Source: Amycolatopsis camponoti (GTDB lineage Bacteria; Actinomycetota; Actinomycetes; Mycobacteriales; Pseudonocardiaceae). From it: 64,000 nucleotides of DNA. This document shows, in pieces, positions 7,731-16,669 of the stretch (positions are counted from its first letter, which is position 1; every line of letters begins with the position of its first letter). A program made the position numbers and the translations under genes. The DNA is taken from NCBI RefSeq assembly GCF_902497555.1, contig NZ_CABVGP010000002.1, positions 198,501 to 262,500 of the forward strand, in the 5' to 3' direction. The notes under the pieces were generated by a model that saw nothing but the letters and a program-made list of their open reading frames with translations, made no database searches and was not told where the DNA came from.

Positions 7731-8555
7731 ATGATGACACTTCTCGGGGAGGCTCGGCCCGGCGAGCCTGTGCCTGGCGAGGACCTGCTCGTGGTCGATG
7801 GTCTCACCGTGCGGTTCGGCGGGCTCACCGCGCTCAACGACGTCCGCCTCGGCGTCGACGCGGGCACCGTCGTCGGGGTCATCGGGCCCAACGGCGCCGG
7901 GAAGACCACGCTGTTCAACGTCATCTGCGGCTTCGTCCGGCCCCAGTCCGGCCGGGTGCTGTGGCGCGGCGAGCCACTCGTCCGCCACCGCCCCGAACAC
8001 CTCGCCGGACTCGGGATCGTCCGGACCCTCCAGGGCCTCGGCCTCTTCGCCGGCCTGACCGTGCTCGAGAACGTGATGGCCGGCGCGGGCCGCCACGCGA
8101 AGACCGGCCTGCTCCCCGCCCTCGTCGGCGCCGGGCGGTCGGCGCGCGACGAAGCCGGCCTCGCGCACCGGGCCCGCGTGACGCTCGGGGAGCTCGGGAT
8201 CGCCGACCTCGCCGACCGGCTACCGGGCGTTCTGCCTTACGGCGTGCGAAAACGTGTCGCCCTCGCCCGGGCGCTGGTGGCCGAGCCCGACCTCCTGCTG
8301 CTCGACGAACCCGCCAGCGGGCTCTCGGCCGCCGAGCTCGTCGAGCTCTCGACGTTGATCCTCTCGCTGCGGCGGCACATGGCGGTCGTGCTCGTCGAGC
8401 ACCACATGGACCTCGTCATGCAGGTCTGCGACCGGGTCGTGGTGCTCAACTTCGGCGAGGTGATCGCGGCGGGGTCCCCGGCCGAGATCCAGGCCGACCC
8501 CCGCGTGGCCGAGGCCTACCTCGGCGATCCCGCCGAGGAGGCGCCCGGTGCTTGA
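7731..8555 (+). CDS. livG: Branched-chain amino acid-type ABC transporter ATP-binding protein
   Basis: The 274-residue ABC ATPase has Walker A GPNGAGKTT, a Q-loop segment TLQGLGLF, the LivG-type signature LPYGVRKRVALARAL in place of LSGGQ, Walker B LLLLDEPASGL and the switch His in VEHHMDLV. It energises uptake of a hydrophobic amino acid, amide or similar solute through the LivH/LivM permeases. The start is ATG at 7731 (ATG ATG, after GGGAGAG). It is the first gene of a five-gene operon (livG-F-H-M-K order) and overlaps livF by 8 bp. The substrate cannot be deduced; related systems import branched-chain amino acids, urea or other compounds. Confidence 0.9.
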   Translation: MMTLLGEARPGEPVPGEDLLVVDGLTVRFGGLTALNDVRLGVDAGTVVGVIGPNGAGKTTLFNVICGFVRPQSGRVLWRGEPLVRHRPEHLAGLGIVRTLQGLGLFAGLTVLENVMAGAGRHAKTGLLPALVGAGRSARDEAGLAHRARVTLGELGIADLADRLPGVLPYGVRKRVALARALVAEPDLLLLDEPASGLSAAELVELSTLILSLRRHMAVVLVEHHMDLVMQVCDRVVVLNFGEVIAAGSPAEIQADPRVAEAYLGDPAEEAPGA

Positions 8556-9255
8556 GATCGACGAGCTTTCCGTGGCCTACGGCGCCGTCCGCGCGCTCGA
8601 CGGCGTCAGCCTGACGGTCGACCGCGGCGGGATCACCGCCGTGCTCGGCGCGAACGGCGCCGGCAAGACGACGCTGCTGCGCACGATCAGCGGCCTCCAG
8701 CCGGCCCGCGCCGGCCGGATCACCTGGGACGGCGAGGAACTCACCGGCCGGGCACCCGACCGCATCGCCCGCGGCGGGGTCGCGCACGTGCCCGAGGGCG
8801 GCGGCGTGATCACCGAGCTGACCGTCGACGAAAACCTCCGGCTGGGCGCGCTGTGGCGCCGCGACCGCGCCGACCGCGAGGCCGCGCGCAAGGAGATGTA
8901 CGAGCTCTTCCCGCCGCTGGCGGAACGTTCGGCGAAACCCGCCGCGACGCTGTCCGGCGGTGAGCGGCAGATGCTGGCCATCGGGCGCGCCCTGATGAGC
9001 CGCCCGGAACTGCTGCTGCTGGACGAGCCGTCGCTCGGCCTCGCCCCGCTGATCACCGCCCGGATCATGGGGATCCTGCGGGACCTGCGGACCTCGACCG
9101 GGCTCACCGTGGTGCTCGTCGAGCAGAACGCGCACAGCGCGCTGTCCATCGCGGACAACGGGTACGTCCTCGCGCTCGGCAGCGTGGTGGCGGTCGACAC
9201 CGCGGCGGAGCTGCTGGCCGACGACGGCCTCCGCCACGCCTACCTCGGTTTCTGA
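8548..9255 (+). CDS. livF: Branched-chain amino acid-type ABC transporter ATP-binding protein
   Basis: The 235-residue ABC ATPase is of the LivF class: Walker A GANGAGKTT, signature TLSGGERQMLAIGRAL, Walker B LLLLDEPSLGL, and VEQNAHSAL at the H-loop position, where LivF proteins carry N-A. It starts with GTG at 8548 inside the end of livG, preceded by GAGGAGG. It forms the ATPase heterodimer with LivG on the cytoplasmic side of the importer. Confidence 0.92.
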   Translation: MLEIDELSVAYGAVRALDGVSLTVDRGGITAVLGANGAGKTTLLRTISGLQPARAGRITWDGEELTGRAPDRIARGGVAHVPEGGGVITELTVDENLRLGALWRRDRADREAARKEMYELFPPLAERSAKPAATLSGGERQMLAIGRALMSRPELLLLDEPSLGLAPLITARIMGILRDLRTSTGLTVVLVEQNAHSALSIADNGYVLALGSVVAVDTAAELLADDGLRHAYLGF

Positions 9256-9290
9256 CGCTCTGACCGGTTAATGGAGGTGAACGGTCCGGT

Positions 9291-10142
9291 ATGCGGGAAT
9301 TCTTCGACCTGACCCTCGGCGGGATCTCCGCCGGCGCGGTCTACGCGGCCCTCGGGCTCGCACTGGTCATCATCTACCGGGCCACCCGGGTGGTGAACTT
9401 CGCGCAGCCCGCCCTCGCCCTGATCTCGACGTACCTCGCGTACTCGGTGACGAAGGCGACGGGCAGCTACTGGCTGGGTTTCGCCGTCGCGATCGTGGCC
9501 GGGACCCTGCTGGGCGTCGCCACCGAACGGCTGCTGATCCGGCCGCTGCGGCACCGCTCCGAGCTGAGCTCGATCATCGTCACCCTCGGGTTGTTGCTGG
9601 TGCTGCAGGCGATCGCGGGCATGATCTGGTCCAACGAGCCGCTGGCGTTCCCGTACGCCTTCGACTTCGTCGGCCGGTTCTCCGCCAACGACCTGTTCGT
9701 GGTGCTGGTGGTGCTCGTGATCGCCGCGCTCGTGCTGGTGGTGTTCAAGTACACGCCGCTGGGCCTGCGGATGCGCGCGGCGGCGTTCGCCCCGGAGGTC
9801 GCGCGCACGCTCGGCGTGCGGGTCGGGCTGATGCTCACCGTCGGCTGGGGCCTGGCGGCGGCGGTCGGCTCGCTGGCCGGGCTGCTGGCCACCCCGCCGT
9901 TCCTCTTCCCGAACGTCCTCGACGGCGTCTTCGTCTACGCCCTCACCGCGGCCGTGCTCGGCGGCCTGGACAACCCCCTCGGCACCATCGCGGGCGGGTT
10001 CGTCCTCGGCGTCGGGCTGTCCTACGTGTCCGGCTACCTCGGGCCGGAGATGGTGACGATCGCCGCGCTGGCGATCCTCGTCGTCGTGCTGATCGTGCGT
10101 CCCAGCGGGTTGTTCGGCCGCGCGAAGGTGAGGCGGGTATGA
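9291..10142 (+). CDS. livH: Branched-chain amino acid-type ABC transporter permease
   Basis: The 283-residue membrane protein of the LivH family has about eight transmembrane helices. It starts MREFFDLTLGGISAGAVYAALGLAL, typical of the family, and contains GLRMRAAAFAPEVARTLGV, the cytoplasmic coupling loop that contacts the ATPases. The ribosome site GGAGGTGA lies upstream of the ATG at 9291. The stop overlaps the start of livM by 4 bp (ATGA), which implies coupled translation and a 1:1 heterodimer. Confidence 0.93.
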   Translation: MREFFDLTLGGISAGAVYAALGLALVIIYRATRVVNFAQPALALISTYLAYSVTKATGSYWLGFAVAIVAGTLLGVATERLLIRPLRHRSELSSIIVTLGLLLVLQAIAGMIWSNEPLAFPYAFDFVGRFSANDLFVVLVVLVIAALVLVVFKYTPLGLRMRAAAFAPEVARTLGVRVGLMLTVGWGLAAAVGSLAGLLATPPFLFPNVLDGVFVYALTAAVLGGLDNPLGTIAGGFVLGVGLSYVSGYLGPEMVTIAALAILVVVLIVRPSGLFGRAKVRRV

Positions 10143-11209
10143 CCGTGCGAACGAGTCTTCCGGAAACCCGCGTCGAGACGGTGACGAAGAAGCGGCTGCT
10201 GCCGCCGCTGCTCCGGCACCTCCTGTTCGCGCTGGCCGCGTTCGCCGTCGTCGTCCTGCTGACGCTGGTCACCGACGAGTTCACCAACCTGCGGATCGCG
10301 ACGATCGGCTACTACCTCATCGCGGTCGCCGGGCTGACCCTGCTCACCGGCCTCACCGGGCAGGTTTCCCTCGGCCACGGCGCGTTCATGTTCATCGGCG
10401 CGTACACGGTGGCGCTGCTGGTGCGGCGCGTCCCGTCGTTCCCGCTGTGGGCCGACCTGCTGCTCGCTTCGGCCGCCGGCGGGCTCGCCGGGCTGCTGGC
10501 CGGGGCCGCCGCGGCCCGGCTGCGCGGGCCGTACCTCGCCGGGGCGACGCTCGCGCTGGCCGTCGGCCTGCCCGCGCTGACCCGCCGGTTCCAGGACTTC
10601 CTGGGTGGCAGCAACGGACTCAGCTTCACCGTCCACAGCAGACCGGCCGGGATCGCCGTCCCCGAGCTGCGCTGGCAGACGTGGGTCGTCTGGCTCAGCG
10701 TGCTCATCGCGCTGGTGCTCGTGGTCAACGTCGTGCGCGGCAAGCTCGGCCGGAACTTCCGCGCGGTCCGCGACGACGAGGTCGCCGCGTCGCTGAGCGG
10801 GATCGCCGTCGGCCGTACCAAGATCCTTGCGTTCCTCATCAGCGCGGTGTGCGGCGGCCTGGCCGGTGGCCTGCAGGCGTACCTGCTCGGCACCGCCGCG
10901 CCCGGCTCGTTCACGCCCGCGCTGTCGCTGAGCCTGCTGGCGGCCGTGGTGCTCGGCGGGCTCGGCTCCCTGTGGGGCGCGCTGTGGGGCGCGATCGCGC
11001 TCGTCTACTTCCAGGCCTGGTCCGAGGACCTCGCCGACGTCCTGCACCTGAACACCGACGTGGCCAACAACCTCCCGCTCGCGGTGTACGGCGTGATCCT
11101 CATCGTCGTCGTGCTCGCCTTCCCCCGCGGTGTCCAGGGCGGGTTCCAGTGGCTACGTGGACTTCTCCGTCGACCCGCCGAAAAGAAGGAGAACCATGAG
11201 AACCACTAG
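10139..11209 (+). CDS. livM: Branched-chain amino acid-type ABC transporter permease
   Basis: The 356-residue partner permease of the LivM family has a short hydrophilic N-terminus, about 8-10 transmembrane helices, the segment LTGQVSLGHGAFMFIGAYT typical of LivM, and the coupling loop NFRAVRDDEVAASLSGI. It overlaps livH at its start and the binding-protein gene at its end (14 bp). No unusual feature. Confidence 0.93.
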   Translation: MTVRTSLPETRVETVTKKRLLPPLLRHLLFALAAFAVVVLLTLVTDEFTNLRIATIGYYLIAVAGLTLLTGLTGQVSLGHGAFMFIGAYTVALLVRRVPSFPLWADLLLASAAGGLAGLLAGAAAARLRGPYLAGATLALAVGLPALTRRFQDFLGGSNGLSFTVHSRPAGIAVPELRWQTWVVWLSVLIALVLVVNVVRGKLGRNFRAVRDDEVAASLSGIAVGRTKILAFLISAVCGGLAGGLQAYLLGTAAPGSFTPALSLSLLAAVVLGGLGSLWGALWGAIALVYFQAWSEDLADVLHLNTDVANNLPLAVYGVILIVVVLAFPRGVQGGFQWLRGLLRRPAEKKENHENH

Positions 11210-12509
11210 GTACGGCGCGGGTTTCCTCGCTCTCGCCTTGACCCTGACCGCGTGCGGAGGTGCGGGGGAGAGCGACGGCGGCGGCCAGCAGGCCGCCGAC
11301 TCGGCCGTCGGCGTCACGAAGGACACCGTCACCATCGGCACGCACCAGCCGCTGACCGGCCCGGCCGCGCCCGGGTACAGCAAGATCTCCGTCGGCGCCC
11401 GCGCGGTGTTCCAGGCGATCAACGACGGCGGCGGGATCAACGGCCGGAAGATCGACTACAAGGTCGAGGACGACGGGTACAACCCGACGAAGACCGTCGA
11501 GGTCGTCAAGAAGCTCGTCCTGCAGGACAAGGTGTTCGCGATCGTCGGCGGGCTCGGCACGCCGACGCACTCCAAGGTCGTCGACTACCTGAACACCGAG
11601 GGCGTGCCGGACCTGCTGGTGTCCTCGGGCGCGCTGGCGTGGGACAACCCCCAGAAGGCGCCGATGACTTTCGGCTACCAGCTGGACTACGCGCGTGAGG
11701 GCAAGATCCAGGGCAAGTACATCAAGGACACCTTCGCCGGCAAGAAGATCGGGTACTTCACGCAGAACGACGACATCGGCCGGGACACCCAGGCGGGGCT
11801 CGACCAGTTCATCAAGGACCAGACGGTCGCGCGGCAGGGCTACGACAGCGCCAACACCGACGTCACGCCGCAGCTGTCCGCGCTCAAGGCCGCGGGCGCC
11901 GAGGTCGTCGTCTGCGAGTGCATCCCGGCGTTCACCGCGCTGTCGATCCTGGCCGCGGCGAAGATCGGGTACAAGCCGCAGTTCGTCGTCAGCAGCATCG
12001 GCGCGGACCCGGCGACGCTGTCCGGGCTGCTGCAGGACTTCGCCAAGCGCGGCGGCGCGACCGTCTCGAGCGCGCAGCTGCTGTCCGGGCTGATCGGCAC
12101 CGGCTACCTGCCCGACGTCTCGCAGACGTCCGACCCGTGGGTCGCCTACTTCAAGGGCATCCACGACAAGTACATCCCGAAGGAGCCGCTCACCAACACG
12201 CTGTTCTACGGGATGGTGCTGGGGTACACGTTCGGCCAGGCGCTGAAGGCCGCCGGGCCGGACCCGACGCGCCAGAAGATCGTCGAAGCGATGAGCTCCG
12301 GGCAGCTGAAGGGCCCGGGCCTCACGCCGTTCGGGTTCTCGAAGGACTCGCACTCCGGGTACACCGGCGGGTTCGTGTTCAAGATCAACCCGGACACCAC
12401 GACGACGGTGATCCAGCCACCGTCGGTCACCGACCGGGGTACCGGGGCGATCACGCCGTACACCGGGGAACGCGCCACTCCGGAGCAGGTGAACCTGCTG
12501 GGCAAGTGA
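11196..12509 (+). CDS. livK: Branched-chain amino acid-type substrate-binding lipoprotein
   Basis: The 437-residue receptor of the Liv importer starts at ATG 11196, after AAGAAGGAGAA. It has a lipobox (LTLTACGG), then a type 1 periplasmic-binding fold: TVTIGTHQPLTGPAAPGYSKISVGARA, INGRKIDYKVEDDGYNPTKTVE and IGYFTQNDDIGRDTQ. Its position after livM and its size match actinobacterial Liv systems, in which the receptor is last in the operon. It decides which solute enters; the binding pocket cannot be read by eye. A strong hairpin ends the operon. Confidence 0.92.
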   Translation: MRTTRYGAGFLALALTLTACGGAGESDGGGQQAADSAVGVTKDTVTIGTHQPLTGPAAPGYSKISVGARAVFQAINDGGGINGRKIDYKVEDDGYNPTKTVEVVKKLVLQDKVFAIVGGLGTPTHSKVVDYLNTEGVPDLLVSSGALAWDNPQKAPMTFGYQLDYAREGKIQGKYIKDTFAGKKIGYFTQNDDIGRDTQAGLDQFIKDQTVARQGYDSANTDVTPQLSALKAAGAEVVVCECIPAFTALSILAAAKIGYKPQFVVSSIGADPATLSGLLQDFAKRGGATVSSAQLLSGLIGTGYLPDVSQTSDPWVAYFKGIHDKYIPKEPLTNTLFYGMVLGYTFGQALKAAGPDPTRQKIVEAMSSGQLKGPGLTPFGFSKDSHSGYTGGFVFKINPDTTTTVIQPPSVTDRGTGAITPYTGERATPEQVNLLGK

Positions 12510-12514
12510 GGACC

Positions 12515-12546
12515 GGGCCGGTCCGCGGCGCCGCGCGGACCGGCCC
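12515..12546 (+). terminator. Hairpin terminator after the Liv operon
   Basis: A 13-bp perfect inverted repeat (arms at 12515-12527 and 12534-12546) with a 6-nt loop lies 5 bp after the stop codon. It has no U-run, as is common in high-GC actinomycetes. Confidence 0.7.
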
Positions 12547-12569
12547 GCCCGCTCACATAGGGTGGTCTC

Positions 12570-13136
12570 ATGACGGTCAGGGACAAGGTCGTGCGGGCGG
12601 CAGTGCGCCTGTTCGCCGACAAGGGGTTCGAGGCCACGACGGTCCGCGAGATCGTCGAAGGGGCCGGCGTCACCAAGGGTGGGCTGTACCACTACTTCGA
12701 ATCCAAGGACGACCTGCTCCTGGAGATCTACACCGCGATGCTGCGGATGCAGGCCCAGCGGATGCGGACCATCGCGGAGTCGGACCTGCCGCTGCCGGAA
12801 CGGCTGCACGCCATCATCGCCGACGTCGTGACGACCAGCATCGCGGACCTCGACGCGGCGACGGTGTTCTTCCAGTCGTTCCCGCTGCTGGAGAAGAGCA
12901 AGCAGATCCAGGTGCGAGCCGAACGCCGCCGCTACCACGAGCGCGTGCGCGACCTCGTCGCCGAGGGGCAGCGCGCGGGGATCTTCCGCGACGACGTCCC
13001 CGCCGACCTGGTGATCAACTACCACTACGGCGCGATCCACCGGCTCCACATGTGGTACCACGCGGACGGCCCGCTGTCGGGCGAGCAGGTCGGGGAGCAC
13101 TTCGCGAACCTGATGCTGCGCAGCCTCCGTCCTTAG
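12570..13136 (+). CDS. TetR-family transcriptional regulator
   Basis: The 188-residue protein has an N-terminal TetR helix-turn-helix (AAVRLFADKGFEATTVREIVEGAGVTKGGLYHYFESKDDLL, about residues 9-50) and a helical ligand-binding C-terminus with a conserved FFQSFPLLEKSKQIQ segment seen in fatty-acid or acyl-CoA-responsive members. It starts at ATG 12570, about 24 bp after the Liv terminator hairpin, so it is probably a separate transcript. It may still control the importer. Ligand unknown. Confidence 0.88.
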   Translation: MTVRDKVVRAAVRLFADKGFEATTVREIVEGAGVTKGGLYHYFESKDDLLLEIYTAMLRMQAQRMRTIAESDLPLPERLHAIIADVVTTSIADLDAATVFFQSFPLLEKSKQIQVRAERRRYHERVRDLVAEGQRAGIFRDDVPADLVINYHYGAIHRLHMWYHADGPLSGEQVGEHFANLMLRSLRP

Positions 13137-13157
13137 TGGACGATCTATCGTGGTGCC

Positions 13158-14096
13158 ATGCACATCGTGGCGGTCCTCGCGCTGGACCAGGTCGTCCCGT
13201 TCGACCTGGCGACGCCCATCGAGGTCTTCTCGCGGACGCTCCTGGGCAGCTCACCGGCCTACGAGGTCCGGATCTGCGGGCCGGCTCCCGAGCTGGACGC
13301 GGGCATGTTCACCCTGCGGCCGCCGTGGGACCTGTCCGGGTTGGCTGACGCCGACACGATCGTCGTGCCGGGCCGGGCTTCGAACCCTCCGCTGCCGCCG
13401 CCGGTGACTTCGGCTTTGCGGGCTGCCGCGGCCCGGGGCACGCGGATCGCGTCGATCTGCTCGGGAGCGTTCGTGCTGGCCGAGGCGGGCCTGCTCGACG
13501 GCCTCCGCGCGACGACCCACTGGGCGGCCGCACCGGAGCTGGCCCGGCGGTACCCGGCGGTCGACGTCGACCCGGACGTGCTGTACGTCGACAACGGGCA
13601 GATCCTGAGCTCCGCGGGCGCGGCGGCCGGGCTGGACCTGTGCCTGCACCTGATCCGCCGCGACCACGGTTCGGCGGTGGCGGCTTCGGCGGCCCGCCTC
13701 TCGGTGATGCCCCTGGAACGCGAGGGCGGCCAGGCCCAGTTCATCGCGCACGACGCGCCGCCGACGCCGCGCGGGTCCGAGCTGGAGCCGGTGCTGGCGT
13801 GGATGGAGGAGAACTGCGCGGCGGAGCTGACGCTGTCCGGCGTCGCGGCGCAGGTGGGGATGAGCACCCGCACGTTGAACCGGCGCTTCCGCGAGCAGAC
13901 GGGCACGACGCCGTTGCAGTGGCTGCTGCGGGCCCGCGTCCGGCGGGCGCAGCACCTGCTGGAGGCGACGGGCGAGCCGGTGGACCGGATCGCGACGCAG
14001 GTGGGGTTCGGGTCGCCGGGGGCGTTCCGGGAGCGGTTCAAGCGGGTGGTGGGGACGAGCCCGCAGGCTTACCGGGCCAGCTTCCGGGGGCTGTGA
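13158..14096 (+). CDS. GlxA-type regulator: DJ-1/PfpI domain plus AraC helix-turn-helix
   Basis: The protein has 312 residues. The N-terminal half (about 1-190) is a DJ-1/PfpI-like amidotransferase fold with the nucleophile-elbow motif ASICSGAFVLAEAGLL (Cys near residue 100). The C-terminal half (about 210-312) has two AraC helix-turn-helices (LTLSGVAAQVGMSTRTLNRRF and VDRIATQVGFGSPGAFRERF). Such fused proteins are DNA-binding regulators in which the DJ-1 part senses a metabolite. It lies 21 bp after the TetR gene on the same strand. Targets unknown. Confidence 0.9.
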   Translation: MHIVAVLALDQVVPFDLATPIEVFSRTLLGSSPAYEVRICGPAPELDAGMFTLRPPWDLSGLADADTIVVPGRASNPPLPPPVTSALRAAAARGTRIASICSGAFVLAEAGLLDGLRATTHWAAAPELARRYPAVDVDPDVLYVDNGQILSSAGAAAGLDLCLHLIRRDHGSAVAASAARLSVMPLEREGGQAQFIAHDAPPTPRGSELEPVLAWMEENCAAELTLSGVAAQVGMSTRTLNRRFREQTGTTPLQWLLRARVRRAQHLLEATGEPVDRIATQVGFGSPGAFRERFKRVVGTSPQAYRASFRGL

Positions 14097-14578
14097 CTAC
14101 CCGGCGGCGCGGAGCAGGATGTCCCGGATCGAGCCCATGCCGTACTTGTCCACCGTGCTGGAAAGTCCGGCGACTTCGCGCAGGAGCGGCTTGATGTCCA
14201 CGCCCGCTGTCCCCGCTTCGGCGCAGATGTCGTTCAGCGCCAGGATTTCGTCGCGGGTGTCGCGGCCGTGGTCGCGGCCGAAAGGTGCAGGAGCCGGGTG
14301 CGGAAGTCCGCTCCCGGGAGATGGACCGCCCAGCGGAACGACGAGTGCCGGTCGAACAGCGCGCGGACGGTGGCCCGCGTCCCGTCGTCGCCGTGCTCGT
14401 AGCGGTCGAGCAGCGCCCGCAGTGCTTCTTCGGCTTCGGCCCGGATCCCGGCTTCGTCCATCGGCTCGGCGGCGCGCAGCTTCTCCGCCCACGCCGGGTC
14501 GGAGAGGTCGACCGGGCGCTTCGCGATCGGTTCCAGGCGCAGGTCCAGCCGCGCGACCGTCTCCTCGAGTTCCGCCAC
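14097..14578 (-). pseudogene. Hypothetical protein gene interrupted by a one-base frameshift
   Basis: Reading the minus strand from the ATG at 14578 gives MAELEETVARLDLRLEPIAK and continues to about residue 101 (RTRLLHLSA). It then leaves the coding pattern and stops at 14234. Resuming one frame over gives a smooth continuation (RDHGRDTRDEILALNDICAE through GMGSIRDILLRAAG, stop at 14097). The break is at about 14274-14278, in a GGCCGCG run where one missing C restores a single frame of about 160 codons. The intact product would be a helical, acidic protein of unknown family. The cause is either a recent mutation or a base-call error. It ends directly against the convergent GlxA-type gene. Confidence 0.65.
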
Positions 14579-14733
14579 AGCTCACCGTAACCGGTAAGGT
14601 CGGGATCATGTCGAGCCCCGAAGCGTCCAGGGCGGGGCTGCCGGTCATCCCGGCGGCCCGGTAGCTCCCGCCTTCCCGGGCTCCCCGGGTGACCACGAAG
14701 CGTCCATCGCGTTCGTGATCCCTGGAGTTCCTT

Positions 14734-15771
14734 GTGTCCCGGTACTTCCTCGCCCTCGGCGTGTTCGCCATGGGCACGTCCGAATTCATGCTCGCCGGGC
14801 TGGTGCCCGGCATCGCCGCCGCGCTCGACGTCTCCGTCGTGCGGGCCGGCTACCTCACCTCGGCTTTCGCCGCCGGGATGGTCGCCGGGGCGCCGCTCAT
14901 GGCCGCGCTCGCGCGGACCTGGCCGCGGCGCACCGCGCTCAAGACCTTTCTGGTCCTCTTCGTCGCCGCCCACGTCGTCGGCGCGCTTACGACGTCCTTC
15001 GCCGTCCTGCTCGCGACGCGGGTGGTCGCCGCCGTCGCCTATGCCGGGTTCCTCGCCGTCGCCCTGACCGTCGCACGCCGGGGACGCGCGGTCGCCGTCC
15101 TCCTCGGGGCCACGACCCTCGCGTGCGTCGCCGGAATCCCCGGTGGGGCGCTGCTCGGCTGGCCCACGGCCGCCTGGACCGTCGCCGGGCTGTGCCTGCC
15201 GGCCTTCGCCGCGGTGTCACGCATCGCCGACACCCCGGCCGGTGGCCGGGCCGACCTGCGGGCCGAGCTCCGGGAACTCCGCGGCTTGGCCGGCGTCCTC
15301 CTGGTCGGTGCGCTCGTCAACGCCGCGACGTTCGGCGTCTTCACCTACCTGGCGCCGATCGCCGACGGTGTCGCGCCGGTGCCGGTGGTGCTCGCCGCGT
15401 TCGGTGCGGGGTGCTTCGCCGGCATCACGGCGGCCGGACGGCTCGCCGACCGGTGGCCCGGCCGGGTCGTCGTCCTCGGCGGGTCGGCGCTGTTCGTGGG
15501 CTGGGTCGTGCTCGCCCTCGTCCCCGCGGCGCTCGTCGGCGGAGCTTTCGTGCAGGGCGCGTTGTCGTTCGCGGTGGGCGGCACGGTGATCACCCGGATC
15601 CTGCGCCTGGCCACCGGCGCCCCGACCATGGCGGGGTCGTACGCCACCGCGGCCCTGAACGCCGGCGCGACGGCGGGCCCGCTGCTCGCCGGCGCGCTGA
15701 ACCCGTTCTGGGTGGCCGCGGCGCTGGTGGCGGCGGCGCTGGCGGTTCACGCCCTCCGGCGCCGGACGTAG
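14734..15771 (+). CDS. MFS exporter of the Cmx/CmlR chloramphenicol-efflux type
   Basis: The 345-residue membrane protein begins MSRYFLALGVFAMGTSEFMLAGL, the hallmark of the Cmx/Cml drug:proton antiporters, followed by SAFAAGMVAGAPLMAAL and FLAVALTVARRGRAVAVLLGATTLACVAGIPGG. It probably exports chloramphenicol-like or other amphiphilic compounds. Members are usually about 390-400 residues; this one is shorter because loops are trimmed, for example the stretch after FLAVAL. I chose the GTG at 14734, with a weak CTGGAG upstream. It overlaps a small membrane-protein gene on the other strand by 25 bp. Drug specificity is a guess from the family. Confidence 0.85.
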   Translation: MSRYFLALGVFAMGTSEFMLAGLVPGIAAALDVSVVRAGYLTSAFAAGMVAGAPLMAALARTWPRRTALKTFLVLFVAAHVVGALTTSFAVLLATRVVAAVAYAGFLAVALTVARRGRAVAVLLGATTLACVAGIPGGALLGWPTAAWTVAGLCLPAFAAVSRIADTPAGGRADLRAELRELRGLAGVLLVGALVNAATFGVFTYLAPIADGVAPVPVVLAAFGAGCFAGITAAGRLADRWPGRVVVLGGSALFVGWVVLALVPAALVGGAFVQGALSFAVGGTVITRILRLATGAPTMAGSYATAALNAGATAGPLLAGALNPFWVAAALVAAALAVHALRRRT

Positions 15772-15941
15772 TGGACGATCAGCAGGACAAAAGCGACCGT
15801 CGCGATCGCGCCCGCCGTGATGCGGAACGGGTCGGCCATGTCGGTGAAGGACCCGACCGCGTTGACCGCGGCGCTCACGATCAGGACCGGCCAGAGGACG
15901 AGGGGTGCCGCGGTGCGGGTGGGAGCGTCGGTGTTGGTCAT
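15747..15941 (-). CDS. Small two-helix membrane protein, 64 aa
   Basis: From the ATG at 15941 the product begins MTNTDAPTRTAAPLVLWPVL and has two hydrophobic helices (LVLWPVLIVSAAVNAVGSF and ITAGAIATVAFVLLIVHYV), ending in YVRRRRA. This predicts two membrane spans with a basic cytoplasmic tail. The ribosome site is weak. A dyad motif at 16000-16017, identical in its arms to one in front of the histidine kinase, lies about 60 bp upstream. The gene may therefore belong to the same regulon as the adjacent two-component system. Function unknown. Confidence 0.6.
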   Translation of the reverse strand: MTNTDAPTRTAAPLVLWPVLIVSAAVNAVGSFTDMADPFRITAGAIATVAFVLLIVHYVRRRRA

Positions 15942-15999
15942 GGCGGAAACGTTAAGCGCGGCCGGGAGCCGGAACGATGCCGTGCGCACCCGGATCCGG

Positions 16000-16017
16000 G
16001 GTGGTGCCTGCGCTACC
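16000..16017 (+). promoter_or_regulatory. Dyad motif GGTGGTGC-N2-GCGCTACC, copy 1
   Basis: It overlaps the 3' end of the response regulator gene and lies about 60 bp upstream of the small membrane-protein gene. Both 8-bp arms are identical to copy 2 at 17884; only the 2-bp spacer differs (CT here). The arms are imperfect reverse complements (6 of 8). A CGGATCC sequence also neighbours both copies. Confidence 0.6.
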
Positions 16018-16669
16018 CCGCGTCGCGGCCGAGGTAGGCGAGCACCGCCAGCACACGGCGGTGGCCGCCGCCTTCGTCCGACGGGAGGCCGAGCTTCGCG
16101 AAGATGTTGCGGATGTGCTTGAGCACCGCGCCGTCGCTGACGACGAGCAGCTCGGCGATCGTGCCGTTGTTGTAGCCCTCGGCCATCAGCGCCAGCACCT
16201 CGCGCTCCCGTGCGGTCAACGCGTCCAGCGGGTCCTTCGCACTGCGCCGGGACATCAGCTGGCCGATGACCTCCGGGTCCATCGCCGTGCCGCCCTTCGC
16301 GACCCGCTCGAGCGCGTCGAGGAACCGCTCGACCTTGCCGACCCGCTCCTTGAGCAGGTAGCCGACCGCGCCGACACCGTCGGCGAGCAGCTCGACCGCG
16401 TAGCTCGTCTCGACGTGGGCCGAGAGCACCAGCACCGGCAGGCCCGGGTGGATCTCGCGGGCGCGCACGGCCGCGCGCAGGCCCTCGTCGCGGTGGGTCG
16501 GCGGCATCCGGACGTCCATCACGACGGCGTCCGGCCGGTCGCCTTCGACGAAGGCGAGGAAGGCCTCGGCGTTGTCGAACGTGGCGGCGACCTCGATGCC
16601 CGCCGTCTTCAGCAGCAGCGCGAGACCTTCGCGCAGCAGCGCGTCGTCCTCGGCGATCACGACCCGCAT
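16013..16669 (-). CDS. NarL/LuxR-family response regulator
   Basis: The 218-residue protein has a receiver domain (MRVVIAEDDALLREGL) with the acidic pair at residues 7-9, the phospho-acceptor Asp52 (VVMDVRMPPT) and Lys in GYLLKERV, and a C-terminal LuxR helix-turn-helix (LTAREREVLALMAEGYNNGTIAELLVVSDGAVLKHIRNIFAKLGL). Its start lies 13 bp inside the end of the histidine kinase gene, so the two are translationally coupled. It probably binds the dyads at 16000 and 17884 and controls the divergent ABC exporter. Confidence 0.93.
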   Translation of the reverse strand: MRVVIAEDDALLREGLALLLKTAGIEVAATFDNAEAFLAFVEGDRPDAVVMDVRMPPTHRDEGLRAAVRAREIHPGLPVLVLSAHVETSYAVELLADGVGAVGYLLKERVGKVERFLDALERVAKGGTAMDPEVIGQLMSRRSAKDPLDALTAREREVLALMAEGYNNGTIAELLVVSDGAVLKHIRNIFAKLGLPSDEGGGHRRVLAVLAYLGRDAG

